DNA from: Megaleporinus macrocephalus
Lineage: Eukaryota > Chordata > Actinopteri > Characiformes > Anostomidae
Direction: 5' to 3'
Length of the DNA: 64,000 nucleotides
Assembly: GCA_021613375.1 (NCBI GenBank)
Contig: CM038702.1
Span: forward strand, 30,795,194-30,859,193
Position 1 is the stretch's first letter; each line of letters starts with the position of its first letter. Made by a program: the position numbers and the translations under genes. This document shows, one piece after another, positions 48,162-63,200 of this stretch. The notes beneath the pieces were generated by a model. That model worked only from the letters and a program-made list of their open reading frames with translations, had not been told where the DNA came from and searched no databases.

Positions 48162-51100
48162 CTTTCCTTTCTAAAATGTGAATCTCCTTCCCATACAGTT
48201 AGGTTCAAAAGCCAATAACACCACCTAGTGTAACCTTCTTATCATCACAAAGGCTGGAAGGTAGATACTATATAGCTTGTCTGTAGATACTATATAGTAT
48301 CTACAGACAAGCTGACAGCCATTATAGTGTTTTTCAAGTAATTCAGTAGAATATGTAAGGTGGCACATGCAGACTTCCACATTAATACATTAAGAAATCT
48401 GTTTAGACCCACAGTGAAAGCTAGCTTTCAGTGTATTTAAAAGTAAAGGTTCGGTGAAAAAGTTCAACAGCTTAGATCAGCCTGTATGGTCTACCATCCA
48501 GCAGCTAACCAGGGAAGACACGACTTAGCTCCCTATAGCAGTCCGACCTATGGGTCCTCTTGACCATGGGACTACTGGTTGCCTATGGGTCCTCTTGACC
48601 ATGGGACTACTGCTTGGCTTTTTGTTGGCAATATAGGCCTTTTGAAGGATACTAACCCTCTAGTATGACTCAATAGATACTGCTTTCCTTTCTAAAATTT
48701 GAATCACCTTCCCATACAGTTAGGTTCAAAAGCCAATAACACCACCTAGTGTAACTTTCTTATCATCAGAAAGCTGGCTAAGCCTCACATTGCTTTCTTT
48801 GCTAAATTAGGCAAATCAGAGGGTTCCCATAGACTTCTATTTAATATCTACAGACAAGCTGACAGCCAGTATAGTGTTTTTCAAGTAATTAAGTAGAACA
48901 TGTAAGGTGGCACATGCAGACTTCCACATTAATACATTAAGAAATATGTTTAGACCCACAGTGAAAGCTAGCTTTCAGTGTATTTAAAATCAAAGGTTCG
49001 GTGAAAAAGTTTAAAAGCTTAGCTCAGCCTGTACGGTCTCCCATCCAACATCTAACCAGGGAAGACCCTGTTTAGATTTCTATAGCAGTCCAACCTATGG
49101 GTCCTCTTGACCATGGGACTACTGCTTGGCTTTTTGTTGGCAATATAGGCCTTTTGAAGGATACTAACCCTCTAGTATGACTCAATAGATACTGCTTTCC
49201 TTTCTAAAATTTGAATCTCCTTCCCATACAGTTAGGTTCAAAAGCCAATAACACCACCTAGTGTAACTTTCTTATCATCACAAAGCTGGCTAAGCCTCAC
49301 ATTGCTTTCTTTGCTAAATTAGGCAAATCAGAGGGTTCCCATAGACTACTATATAGTATCTACAGACAAGCTGACAGCCAGTATAGTGTTTTTCAAGTAG
49401 ATAAGTAGAACATGTAAGGTGGCACATGCAGACTTCCACATTAATACATTAAGAAATCTGTTTAGACCCACAGTGAAAGCTAGCTTTCAGTGTATTTAAA
49501 ATGAAAGGTTCGGTGAAAAAGTTTAAAAGCTTAGCTCAGCCTGTACGGTCTCCCATCCAACATCTAACCAGGGAAGACCCTGCTTAGCTTTCTATAGCAG
49601 TCCAACCTATGGGTCCTCTTGACCATGGGACTACTGCTTGGCTTTTTGTTGCCAATATAGGCCTTTTGAAGGATACTAACCCTCTAGTATGACTCAATAG
49701 ATACTGCTTTCCTTTCTAAAATTTGAATCTCCTTCCCATACAGTTAGGTTTAAAACCCAATAACAACACCTAGTGTAACTTTCTTATCATCACAAAGCTG
49801 GCTAAGCCTCACATTGCTTTCTTTGCTAAATTAGGCAAATCAGAGGGTTCCCATAGACTTCTATTTAATATCTACACACAAGCTGACAGCCAGTATAGTG
49901 TTTTTCAAGTAATTAAGTAGAACATGTAAGGTGGCACATGCAGACTTTCACATTAATACATTAGAAAATCTGTTTAGACCCACAGTGAAAGCTAGCTTTC
50001 AGTGTATTTAAAATGAAAGGTTCGGTGAAAAAGTTTAAAACCTTAGCTCAGCCTGTATGGTCTCCCATCCAACATCTAACCAGGGAAGACCCTGCTTAGC
50101 TTTCTATAGCAGTCCAACATATGGGTCCTCTTGACCATGGGACTACTGCTTGGCTTTGGTTGGCAATATAGGCCTTTTAAAGGGTACTAACTCTTTAGTA
50201 TGACTCAATAGATACTGCTTTCCTTTCTAAAATTTGAATCTCCTTCCCATACAGTTAGGTTCAAAAGCCAATAACACCACCTAGTGTAACTTTCTTATCA
50301 TCACAAAGCTGGCTAAGCCTCACATTGCTTTCTTTGCTAAATTAGGCAAATCAAGGGTTCCCATAGGCTTCTCTACTGTAGCTACAGCCAAGCTGACAGC
50401 CAGTATAGTGTTTTTCAAGTAATTAAGTAGAACATGTAAGGTGGCACATGCAGACTTCCACATTAATACATTAAGAAATCTGTTTAGACCCACAGTGAAA
50501 GCTAGCTTTCAGTGTATTTAAAATGAAAGGTTCGGTGAAAAAGTTTAAAAGCTTAGATCAGCCTGTATGGTCTACCATCCAGCAGCTAACCAGGGAAGAC
50601 ACGACTTAGCTCCCTATAGCAGTCCAACCTATGGGTCCTCTTGACCATGGGACAACTGGTTGCCTTTGGGTGACAATATAGGCCTTTTGAAGGATACTAA
50701 ATCTCTAGTAAGATTCAATAGATACTGCTTTCCTTTCTAAAATTTGAATCTCCTTCCCATACAGTTAGGTTCAAAAGCCAATAACACCACCTAGTGTAAC
50801 TTTCTTATCATCATAAAGCTGGCGAAGCCTCACATTGCTTTCTTTGCTAAATTAGGCAAATCCAAGGGTTTCCATAGACTTCTCTACTGTAGCTAAAGCC
50901 AGGCTGACAGCCAGTATAGTGTTATTCAAGTAATTCAGTAGAACATGTAAGGTGGCACATGCAGACTTCCACATTAATACATTAAGAAATCTGTTTAGAC
51001 CTACAGTGAAAGCTAGCTTTCAGTGTATTTAAAAGTAAAGGTTTGTTGAAAAAGTTTACAAGCTTTGATCAGCCTGTAGTGTCTCCCATCCAAAAGCCAA

Positions 51101-54100
51101 CGAGGGAACACCCCGCTTAGTTTCCTATAGCTGTCCAACCTACGGGTCCTCCTCACCATGGGACTAGTGATTGGCTTTGGCAGGCAATATAGGCCTTTTG
51201 AAGGATACTAACTCTTTAGTATGACTCAATAGATACTGCTTTCCTTTCTAAAATTTGAATCTCCTTCCCATACAGTTAGGTTCAAAAGCCAATAACACCA
51301 CCTAGTGTAACTTTCTTATCATCACAAAGCTGGCTAAGCCTCACATTGCTTTCTTTGCTAAATTAGGCAAATCAGAGGGTTCCCATAGACTTCTATATAG
51401 TATCTACAGACAAGCTGACAGCCAGTATAGTGTTTTTCAAGTAATTAAGTAGAACATGTAAGGTGGCACATGCAGACTTCCACATTAATACATTAAGAAA
51501 TCTGTTTAGACCCACAGTGAAAGCTAGCTTTCAGTGTATTTAAAAGTAAAAGTTTGGTGAAAAAGTTTAAAAGCTTTGATCAGCCTGTACGGTCTCCCAT
51601 CCAACATCTAACCAGGGAAGACCCTGTTTAGATTTCTATAGCAGTCCAACCTATGGGTCCTCTTGACCATGGGACTACTGCTTGGCTTTTTGTTGGCAAA
51701 ATAGGCCTTTTGAAGGATACTAACCCTCTAGTATGACTCAATAGATACTGCTTTCCTTTCTAAAATTTGAATCACCTTCCCATACAGTTAGGTTCAAAAG
51801 CCAATAACACCACCTAGTGTAACTTTCTTATCATCACAAAGCTGGCTAAGCCTCACATTGCTTTCGTTGCTAAATTAGGCAAATCAGAGGGTTCCCATAG
51901 ACTTCCATTTAATATCTACACACAAGCTGACAGCCAGTATAGTGTTTTTCAAGTAATTAAGTAGAACATGTAAGGTGGCACATACAGACTTCCCCATTAA
52001 TACATTAATGAATATATTTAGACCCACAGTGAAAGCTAGCTTTCAGTTTATTTAAAAGTAAAGGTTTGGTGAAAAAGTTTAAAAGCTTTGATCAGCCTGT
52101 AGTGTCTCCCATCCAACAGCCAACCAGGAAAGACACTGCTTAGCGTCGTATAACAGTCCAACCTATGGGTCCTCTTGACCATGGGTCTACTGGTTGCCTT
52201 TGGGTGGCAATATAGGCCTTTTGAAGGATAATAAATCTCTAGTAAGACTCAGTAGATACGGCTTTCCTTTCTAAAATTTGAATCACCTTCCCATACAGTT
52301 AGGTTCAAAAGCCAATAACACCACCTAGTGTAACCTTCGTATCATCACAAAGCTGGCTAAGCCTCACATTGCTTTCTTTGCTAAATTAGGCAAATCAGAG
52401 GGTTCCCATAGACTTCTATTTAATATCTACAGACAAGCTGACAGCCAGTATAGTGTTTTTCAAGTAATTAAGTAGAACATGTAAGGTGGCACATGCAGAC
52501 TTTCACATTAATACATTAGAAAATCTGTTCAGACCCACAGTGAAAGCTAGCTTTCAGTGTATTTAAAATGAAAGGTTCGGTGAAAAAGCTTAAAACCTTA
52601 GCTCAGCCTGTATGGTCTCCCATCCAACATCAAACCAGGGAACACACTGCTTAGCTTTCTATAGCTGTCCAACATATGGGTCCCCCTGAACATGGGACTA
52701 CTGCTTGGCTTTGGTTGGCAATATAGGCCTTTTAAAGGGTACTAACTCTTTAGTATGACTCAATAGATACTGCTTTCCTTTCTAAAATTTGAATCACCTT
52801 CCCATACAGTTAGGTTTAAAACCCAATAACACCACCTAGTGTAACTTTCTTATCATCACAAAGCTGGCTAAGCCTCACATTGCTTTCTTTGCTAAATTAG
52901 GCAAATCAGAGGGTTCCCATAGACTTCTATTTAATATCTACAGACAAGCTGACAGCCAGTATAGTGTTTTTCAAGTAATTAAGTAGAACATGTAAGGTGG
53001 CACATGCAGACTTCCACATTAATACATTAAGAAATCTGTTTAGACCCACAGTGAAAGCTAGCTTTCAGTGTATTTAAAAGTAAAGGTTCGGTGAAAAAGT
53101 TCAACAGCTTACATCAGCCTGTATGGTCTACCATCCAGCAGCTAAGCAGGGAAGACACGACTTAGCTCCCTATAGCAGTCCAACCTATGGGTCCTCTTGA
53201 CCATGGGACTACTGGTTGCCTTTGGGTGACAATATAGGCGTTTTGAAGGATACTAAATCTCTAGTAAGACTCAATAGATACTGCTTTCCTTTCTAAAATT
53301 TGAATCTCCTTCCCATACAGTTAGGTTCAAAAGCCAATAACACCACCTAGTGTAACTTTCTTATCATCATAAAGCTGGCGAAGCCTCACATTGCTTTCTT
53401 TGCTAAATTAGGCAAATCCAAGGGTTTCCATAGACTTCTCTACTGTAGCTACAGCCAGGCTGACAGCCAGTATAGTGTTATTCAAGTAATTCAGTAGAAC
53501 ATGTAAGGTGGCACATGCAGACTTCCCCATTAATACATTAAGAAATCTGTTTAGACCCACAGTGAAAGCTAGCTTTCAGTGTATTTAAAAGTAAAGGTTT
53601 GGTGAAAAAGTTTAAAAGCTTTGATCAGCCTGTAGTGTCTGCCATGCAACAGCCAACCAGGAAAGACACTGCTTAGCGTCGTATAACAGTCCAACCCATA
53701 GGTCCTCTTGACCATGGGACTACTGGTTGCCTTTGGGTGGCAATATAGGCCTTTTGAAGGATACTAAATCTCTAGTAAGACTCAGTAGATACTGCTTTCC
53801 TTTCTAAAATTTGAATCTCCTTCCCATACAGTTAGGTTTAAAACCCAATAACACCACCTAGTGTAACTTTCTTATCATCACAAAGCTGGCTAAGCCTCAC
53901 ATTGCTTTCTTTGCTAAATTAGGCAAATCAGAGGGTTCCCATAGATTTCTATATAATATCTACAGACAAGCTGACAGCCAGTATAGTGTTTTTCAAGTAA
54001 TTATGTAGAATATGTAAGATGGCACATGCAGACTTCCACATTAATACATTAAGAAATCTATTTAGACCCACAGTGAAAGCTAGCTTTCAGTGTATTTAAA

Positions 54101-57100
54101 ATGAAAGGTTCGGTGAAAAAGCTTAAAACCTTAGCTCAGCCTGTATGGTCTCCCATCCAACATCTAACCTGGGAAAACACTGCTTAGCTTTCTATAGCAG
54201 TCCAACATATGGGTTCTCTTGACCATGGGACTACTGCTTGGCTTTGGTTGGCAATATAGGCCTTTTAAAGGGTACTAACTCTTTAGTATGACTCAATAGA
54301 TACTGCTTTCCTTTCTAAAATTTGAATCTCCTTCCCATACAGTTAGGTTTAAAACCCAATAACACCACCTAGTGTAACCTTCTTATCATCACAAAGCTGG
54401 CTAAGCCTCACATTGCTTTCTTTGCTAAATTAGGCAAATCAGAGGGTTCCCATAGACTTCTATATAGTATCTACAGAAAAGCTGACAGCCAGTATAGTGT
54501 TTTTCAAGTAATTAAGAAGAACATGTAAGGTGGCACATGCAGACTTCCACATTAATACATTAAGAAATCTGTTTAGACCCACAGTGAAAGCTAGCTTTCA
54601 GTGTATTTAAAATGAAAGGTTCGGTGAAAAAGTTTAAAAGCTTAGCTCAGCCTGTATGGTCTCCCATCCAACATCTAACCAGGGAAGACCCTGCTTAGCT
54701 TTCTATAGCAGTCCAACCTTTGGGTCCTCTTGACTATGGGACTACTGCTTGGCTTGTTGCTGGCAATATAGGCCTTTTGAAGGATACTAACTCTTTAGTA
54801 TGACTCAATAGATACTGCTTTCCTTTCTAAAATTTGAATCTCCTTCCCATACCGTTAGGTTTAAAACCCAATAACACCACCTAGTGTAACTTTCTTATCA
54901 TCAGAAAGCTGGCTAAGCCTTACATTGCTTTCGTTGCTAAATTCGGCAAATCAGAGGGTTCCCATAGACTTCTGTTTAACATCTACAGACAAGCTGACAG
55001 CCAGTATAGTGTTTTTCAAGTAATTAAGTAGAACATGTAAGGTGGCACATGCAGACTTCCACATTAATACATTAAGAAATCTGTTTAGACCCACAGTGAA
55101 AGCTAGCTTTCAGTGTATTTAAAATGAAAGGTTCGGTGAAAAAGCTTAAAACCTTAGCTCAGCCTGTATGGTCTCCCATCCAACATCTAACCAGGGAAGA
55201 CACTGCTTAGCTTTCTATAGCAGTCCAACCTATGAGTCCTCTTGACCATGGGACTACTGCTTGGCTTTTTGTTGGCAATATAGGCCTTTTGAAGGATACT
55301 AACCCTCTAGTATGACTCAATAGATACTGCTTTCCTTTCTAAAATTTGAATCTCCTTCCCATACAGTTAGGTTCAAAAGCCAATAACACCACCTAGTGTA
55401 ACTTTCTTATCATCACAAAGCTGGCTAAGCCTCACATTGCTTTCTTTGCTAAATTAGGCAAATCAGAGGGTTCCCATAGACTTCTCTACTGTAGCTACAG
55501 CCAGGCTGACAGCCAGTATAGTGTTATTCAAGTAATTCAGTAAAACATGTAAGGTGGCACATACAGACTTCCCCATTAATACATTAATGAATATATTTAG
55601 ACCCACAGTGAAAGCTAGCTTTCAGTGTATTTAAAATGAAAGGATCGGTGAAAAAGTTTAAAACCTTAGCTCAGCCTGTATGGTCTCCCATCCTACATCT
55701 AACCAGGGAAGACACTGCTTAGCTTTCTATAGCAGTCCAACCTTTGGGTCCTCTTGACTATGGGACTACTGCTTGGCTTGCTGCTGGCAATATAGGCCTT
55801 TTGAAGGATACTAACTCTTTAGTATGACTCAATAGATACTGCTTTCCTTTCTAAAATTTGAATCTCCTTCCCATACCGTTAGGTTTAAAACCAAATAACA
55901 CCACCTAGTGTAACTTTCTTATCATCAGAAAGCTGGCTAAGCCTTACATTGCTTTCGTTGCTAAATTAGGCAAATCAGAGGGTTCCCATAGACTTCTGTT
56001 TAATATCTACAGACAAGCTGACAGCCAGTATAGTGTTTTTCAAGTAATTAAGTAGAACATGTAAGGTGGCACATGCAGACTTCCACATTAATACATTAAG
56101 AAATCTGTTTAGACCCACAGTGAAAGCTAGCTTTCAGTGTATTTAAAATGAAAGGTTCGGTGAAAAAGCTTAAAACCTTAGCTCAGCCTGTATGGCCTCC
56201 CATCCAACATCTAACCAGGGAAGACACTGCTTAGCTTTCTATAGCAGTACAACCTATGGGTCCTCTTGACCATGGGACTACTGCTTCGCTTTGGTTGGCA
56301 ATATAGGCCTTTTGAAGGATACTAACCCTCTAGTATGACTCAATAGATACTGCTTTCCTTTCTAAAATTTGAATCTCCTTCCCATACAGTTAGGTTCAAA
56401 AGCCAATAACACCACCTAGTGTAACTTTCTTATCATCACAAAGCTGGCTAAGCCTCACATTGCTTTCTTTGCTAAATTAGGCAAATCAGAGGGTTCCCAT
56501 AGACTTCTCTACTGTAGCTACAGCCAGGCTGACAGCCAGTATAGTGTTATTCAAGTAATTCAGTAAAACATGTAAGGTGGCACATACAGACTTCCCCATT
56601 AATACATTAATGAATATATTTAGACCCACAGTGAAAGGTAGCTTTCAGTGTATTTAAAAGTAAAGGTTTGGTAAAAAAGTTTAAAAGCTTTGATCAGCCT
56701 GTAGTGTCTGCCATGCAACAGCCAACCAGGAAAGACACTGCTTAGCGTCGTATAACAGTCCAACCCATAGGTCCTCTTGACCATGGGACTACTGGTTGCC
56801 TTTGGGTGGCAATATAGGCCTTTTGAAGGATACTAAATCTCTAGTAAGACTCAGTAGATACTGCTTTCCTTTCTAAAATTGGAATCACCTTCCCATACAG
56901 TTAGGTTCAAAAGCCAATAACACCACCTAGTGTAACTTTCTTATCATCACAAAGCTCGCTAAGCCTCACATTGCTTTCTTTGCTAAATTAGGCAAATCAG
57001 AGGGTTCCCATAGACTTCTATGTAGTATCTACAGACAAGCTGACAGCCAGTATAGTGTTTTTCAAGTAATTAAGAAGAACATGTAAGGTGGCACATGCAG

Positions 57101-57232
57101 ACTTCCACATTAATACATTAAGAAATCTGTTTAGACCCACAGTGAAAGCTAGCTTTCAGTGTATTTAAAATGAAAGGTTCGGTGAAAAAGTTTAAGACCT
57201 TAGCTGAGCCTGTATGGTCTCAATAGGTACTG
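48162..57232. repeat. higher-order repeat copy (9,071 bp), second
   Basis: The same ordered set of monomer variants as the preceding copy. Markers such as ACGGGTCCTCCTCACCATGG occur at equivalent places (about 42071, 51142 and 60213), and the truncated monomer reappears with the same internal structure. Only scattered substitutions and rare single-base indels separate the copies in the stretches compared by eye. Confidence 0.95.
48274..48313. repeat. 40-bp perfect palindrome, second copy
   Basis: Exact copy of the palindrome at 39202-39241, at the equivalent place one higher-order repeat later. Confidence 0.97.
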
Positions 57233-60200
57233 CTTTCCTTTCTAAAATGTGAATCTCCTTCCCATACAGTTAGGTTCAAAAGCCAATAACACCACCTAGT
57301 GTAACCTTCTTATCATCACAAAGGTGGAAGGTAGATACTATATAGCTTGTCTGTAGATACTATATAGTATCTACAGACAAGCTGACAGCCATTATAGTGT
57401 TTTTCAAGTAATTCAGTAGAATATGTAAGGTGGCACATGCAGACTTCCACATTAATACATTAAGAAATCTGTTTAGACCCACAGTGAAAGCTAGCTTTCA
57501 GTGTATTTAAAAGTAAAGGTTCGGTGAAAAAGTTCAACAGCTTAGATCAGCCTGTATGGTCTACCATCCAGCAGCTAACCAGGGAAGACACGACTTAGCT
57601 CCCTATAGCAGTCCGACCTATGGGTCCTCTTGACCATGGGACTACTGGTTGCCTATGGGTCCTCTTGACCATGGGACTACTGCTTGGCTTTTTGTTGGCA
57701 ATATAGGCCTTTTGAAGGATACTAACCCTCTAGTATGACTCAATAGATACTGCTTTCCTTTCTAAAATTTGAATCACCTTCCCATACAGTTAGGTTCAAA
57801 AGCCAATAACACCACCTAGTGTAACTTTCTTATCATCAGAAAGCTGGCTAAGCCTCACATTGCTTTCTTTGCTAAATTAGGCAAATCAGAGGGTTCCCAT
57901 AGACTTCTATTTAATATCTACAGACAAGCTGACAGCCAGTATAGTGTTTTTCAAGTAATTAAGTAGAACATGTAAGGTGGCACATGCAGACTTCCACATT
58001 AATACATTAAGAAATATGTTCAGACCCACAGTGGAAGCTAGCTTTCAGTGTATTTAAAATCAAAGGTTTGGTGAAAATGTTTAAAACCTTAGCTCAGCCT
58101 GTATGGTCTCCCATCCAACATCTAACCAGGGAAGACCCTGCTTAGCTTTCTATAGCAGTCCAACCTATGGGTCCTCTTGACCATGGGACTACTGCTTGGC
58201 TTTTTGTTGCCAATATAGGCCTTTTGAAGGATACTAACTCTCTAGTATGACTTAATAGATACTGCTTTCCTTTCTAAAATTTGAATCACCTTCCCATACA
58301 GTTAGATTCAAAAGCCAATAACACCACCTAGTGTAACTTTCTTATCATCACAAAGCTGGCTAAGCCTCACATTGCTTTCTTTGCTAAATTAGGCAAATCA
58401 GAGGGTTCCCATAGACTTCTATATAGTATCTACAGACAAGCTGACAGCCAGTATAGTGTTTTTCAAGTAGATAAGTAGAACATGTAAGGTGGCACATGCA
58501 GACTTCCACATTAATACATTAAGAAATCTGTTTAGACCCACAGTGAAAGCTAGCTTTCAGTGTATTTAAAATGAAAGGTTCGGTGAAAAAGTTTAAAACT
58601 TTAGCTCAGCCTGTACGGTCTCCCATCCAACATCTAACCAGGGAAGACCCTGCTTAGCTTTCTATAGCAGTACAACCTATGGGTCCTCTCGACCATGTGA
58701 CTACAGCTTGGCTTTTTGCTGGCAATATAGGCCTTTTGAAGGATACTAACCCTCTAGTATGACTCAATAGATACTGCTTTCCTTTCTAAAATTTGAATCT
58801 CCTTCCCATACCGTTAGGTTTAAAACCCAATAACAACACCTAGTGTAACTTTCTTATCATCACAAAGCTGGCTAAGCCTCACATTGCTTTCTTTGCTAAA
58901 TTAGGCAAATCAGAGGGTTCCCATAGACTTCTATTTAATATGTACACACAAGCTGACAGCCAGTATAGTGTTTTTCAAGTAATTAAGTAGAACATGTAAG
59001 GTGGCACATGCAGACTTTCACATTAATACATTAGAAAATCTGTTTAGACCCACAGTGAAAGCTAGCTTTCAGTGTATTTAAAATGAAAGGTTCGGTGAAA
59101 AAGTTTAAAACCTTAGCTCAGCCTGTATGGTCTCCCATCCAACATCTAACCAGGGAAGACCCTGCTTAGCTTTCTATAGCAGTCCAACATATGGGTCCTC
59201 TTGACCATGGGACTACTGCTTGGCTTTGGTTGGCAATATAGGCCTTTTAAAGGGTACTAACTCTTTAGTATGACTCAATAGATACTGCTTTCCTTTCTAA
59301 AATTTGAATCTCCTTCCCATACAGTTAGGTTCAAAAGCCAATAACCCCACCTAGTGTAACTTTCTTATCATCATAAATCTGGCTAAGCTTCACATTGCTT
59401 TCTTTGCTAAATTAGGCAAATCCAAGGGTTCCCATAGGCTTCTCTACTGTAGCTACAGCCAAGCTGACAGCCAGTATAGTGTTTTTCAAGTAATTAAGTA
59501 GAACATGTAAGGTGGCACATGCAGACTTCCACATTAATACATTAAGAAATCTGTTTAGACCCACAGTGAAAGCTAGCTTTCAGTGTATTTAAAATGAAAG
59601 GTTCGGTGAAAAAGTTCAACAGCTTAGATCAGCCTGTATGGTCTACCATCCAGCAGCTAACCAGGGAAGACACGACTTAGCTCCCTATAGCAGTCCAACC
59701 TATGGGTCCTCTTGACCATGGGACAACTGGTTGCCTTTGGGTGACAATATAGGCCTTTTGAAGGATACTAAATCTCTAGTAAGACTCAATAGATACTGCT
59801 TTCCTTTCTAAAATTTGAATCTCCTTCCCATACAGTTAGGTTTAAAACCCAATAACACTACCTAGTGTAACTTTCTTATCATCACAAAGCTGGCTAAGCC
59901 TCACATTGCTTTCTTTGCTAAATTAGGCAAATCAGAGGGTTCCCATATACTTCTATATAGTATCTACAGACAAGCTGACAGCCAGTATAGTGTTTTTCAA
60001 GTAATTAAGTAGAACATGTAAGGTGGCACATGCAGACTTCCACATTAATACATTAGGAAATCTGTTTAGACCCACAGTGAACGCTATTTTTCAGTGTATT
60101 TATAAGTAAAGGTTTGTTGAAAAAGTTTACAAGCTTTGATCAGCCTGTAGTGTCTCCCATCCAAAAGCCAACGAGGGAACACCCCGCTTAGTTTCCTATA

Positions 60201-63200
60201 GCTGTCCAACCTACGGGTCCTCCTCACCATGGGACTAGTGATTGGCTTTGGCAGGCAATATAGGCCTTTTGAAGGATACTAACTCTCTAGTATGACTCAA
60301 TAGATACTGCTTTCCTTTCTAAAATTTGAATCTCCTTCCCATACAGTTAGATTCAAAAGCCAATAACACCACCTAGTGTAACTTTCTTATCATCACAAAG
60401 CTGGCTAAGCCTCACATTGCTTTCTTTGCTAAATTAGGCAAATCCAAGGGTTCCCATAGACTTCTATACAGTAGCTACAGCCAAGCTGACAGCCAGTATA
60501 GTGTTTTTCAAGTAATTCAGTAGAACATGTAAGGTGGCACATGCAGACTTCCACATTAATACATTAAGAAATCTGTTTAGACCCACAGTGAAAGCTAGCT
60601 TTCAGTGTATTTAAAAGTAAAGGTTTGGTGAAAAAGTTTAAAACCTTAGCTCAGCCTGTATGGTCTCCCATCCAACATCTAACCAGGGAAGACCCTGCTT
60701 AGCTTTCTATAGCAGTCCAACATATGGGTCCTCTTGACCATGGGACTACTGCTTGGCTTTGGTTGGCAATATAGGCCTTTTAAAGGGTACTAACTCTTTA
60801 GTATGACTCAATAGATACTGCTTTCCTTTCTAAAATTTGAATCTCCTTCCCATACCGTTAGGTTCAAAACCCAATAACACCACCTAGTGTAACTTTCTCA
60901 TCATCACAAAGCTGGCTAAGCCTCACATTGCTTTCGTTGCTAAATTAGGCAAATCAGAGGGTTCCCATAGACTTCCATTTAATATCTACACACAAGCTGA
61001 CAGCCAGTATAGTGTTTTTCAAGTAATTAAGTAGAACATGTAAGGTGGCACATACAGACTTCCACATTAATACATTAAGAAATCTGTTTAGACCCACAGT
61101 GAAAGCTAGCTTTCAGTTTATTTAAAAGTAAAAGTTTGGTGAAAAAGTTTAAAAGCTTTGATCAGCCTGTAGTGTCTGCCATGCAACAGCCAACCAGGAA
61201 AGACACTGCTTAGCGTCGTATAACAGTCCAACCTATGGGTCCTCTTGACCATGGGTCTACTGGTTGCCTTTGGGTGGCAATATAGGCCTTTTGAAGGATA
61301 ATAAATCTCTAGTAAGACTCAGTAGATACGGCTTTCCTTTCTAAAATTTGAATCACCTTCCCATACAGTTAGGTTCAAAAGCCAATAACACCACCTAGTG
61401 TAACCTTCGTATCATCACAAAGCTGGCTAAGCCTCACATTGCTTTCTTTGCTAAATTAGGCAAATCAGAGGGTTCCCATAGACTTCTATTTAATATCTAC
61501 AGACAAGCTGACAGCCAGTATAGTGTTTTTCAAGTAATTAAGTAGAACATGTAAGGTGGCACATGCAGACTTTCACATTAATACATTAGAAAATCTGTTC
61601 AGACCCACAGTGAAAGCTAGCTTTCAGTGTATTTAAAATGAAAGGTTCGGTGAAAAAGCTTAAAACCTTAGCTCAGCCTGTATGGTCTCCCATCCAACAT
61701 CAAACCAGGGAACACACTGCTTAGCTTTCTATAGCTGTCCAACATATGGGTCCCCCTGAACATGGGACTACTGCTTGGCTTTGGTTGGCAATATAGGCCT
61801 TTTAAAGGGTACTAACTCTTTAGTATGACTCAATAGATACTGCTTTCCTTTCTAAAATTTGAATCACCTTCCCATACAGTTAGGTTTAAAACCCAATAAC
61901 ACCACCTAGTGTAACTTTCTTATCATCACAAAGCTGGCTAAGCCTCACATTGCTTTCTTTGCTAAATTAGGCAAATCAGAGGGTTCCCATAGACTTCTAT
62001 TTAATATCTACAGACAAGCTGACAGCCAGTATAGTGTTTTTCAAGTAATTAAGTAGAACATGTAAGGTGGCACATGCAGACTTCCACATTAATACATTAA
62101 GAAATCTGTTTAGACCCACAGTGAAAGCTAGCTTTCAGTGTATTTAAAAGTAAAGGTTCGGTGAAAAAGTTCAACAGCTTACATCAGCCTGTATGGTCTA
62201 CCATCCAGCAGCTAAGCAGGGAAGACACGACTTAGCTCCCTATAGCAGTCCAACCTATGGGTCCTCTTGACCATGGGACTACTGGTTGCCTTTGGGTGAC
62301 AATATAGGCGTTTTGAAGGATACTAAATCTCTAGTAAGACTCAATAGATACTGCTTTCCTTTCTAAAATTTGAATCTCCTTCCCATACAGTTAGGTTCAA
62401 AAGCCAATAACACCACCTAGTGTAACTTTCTTATCATCATAAAGCTGGCGAAGCCTCACATTGCTTTCTTTGCTAAATTAGGCAAATCCAAGGGTTTCCA
62501 TAGACTTCTCTACTGTAGCTACAGCCAGGCTGACAGCCAGTATAGTGTTATTCAAGTAATTCAGTAGAACATGTAAGGTGGCACATACAGACTTCCCCAT
62601 TAATACATTAATGAATATATTTAGACCCACAGTGAAAGCTAGCTTTCAGTGTATTTAAAAGGTAAAAGTTTGGTGAAAAAGTTTAAAAGCTTTGATCAGC
62701 CTGTAGTGTCTGCCATGCAACAGCCAACCAGGAAAGACACTGCTTAGCGTCGTATAACAGTCCAACCCATAGGTCCTCTTGACCATGGGACTACTGGTTG
62801 CCTTTGGGTGGCAATATAGGCCTTTTGAAGGATACTAAATCTCTAGTAAGACTCAGTAGATACTGCTTTCCTTTCTAAAATTTGAATCTCCTTCCCATAC
62901 AGTTAGGTTTAAAACCCAATAACACCACCTAGTGTAACTTTCTTATCATCACAAAGCTGGCTAAGCCTCACATTGCTTTCTTTGCTAAATTAGGCAAATC
63001 AGAGGGTTCCCATAGACTTCTATATAATATCTACAGACAAGCTGACAGCCAGTATAGTGTTTTTCAAGTAATTATGTAGAATATGTAAGATGGCACATGC
63101 AGACTTCCACATTAATACATTAAGAAATCTATTTAGACCCACAGTGAAAGCTAGCTTTCAGTGTATTTAAAATGAAAGGTTCGGTGAAAAAGCTTAAAAC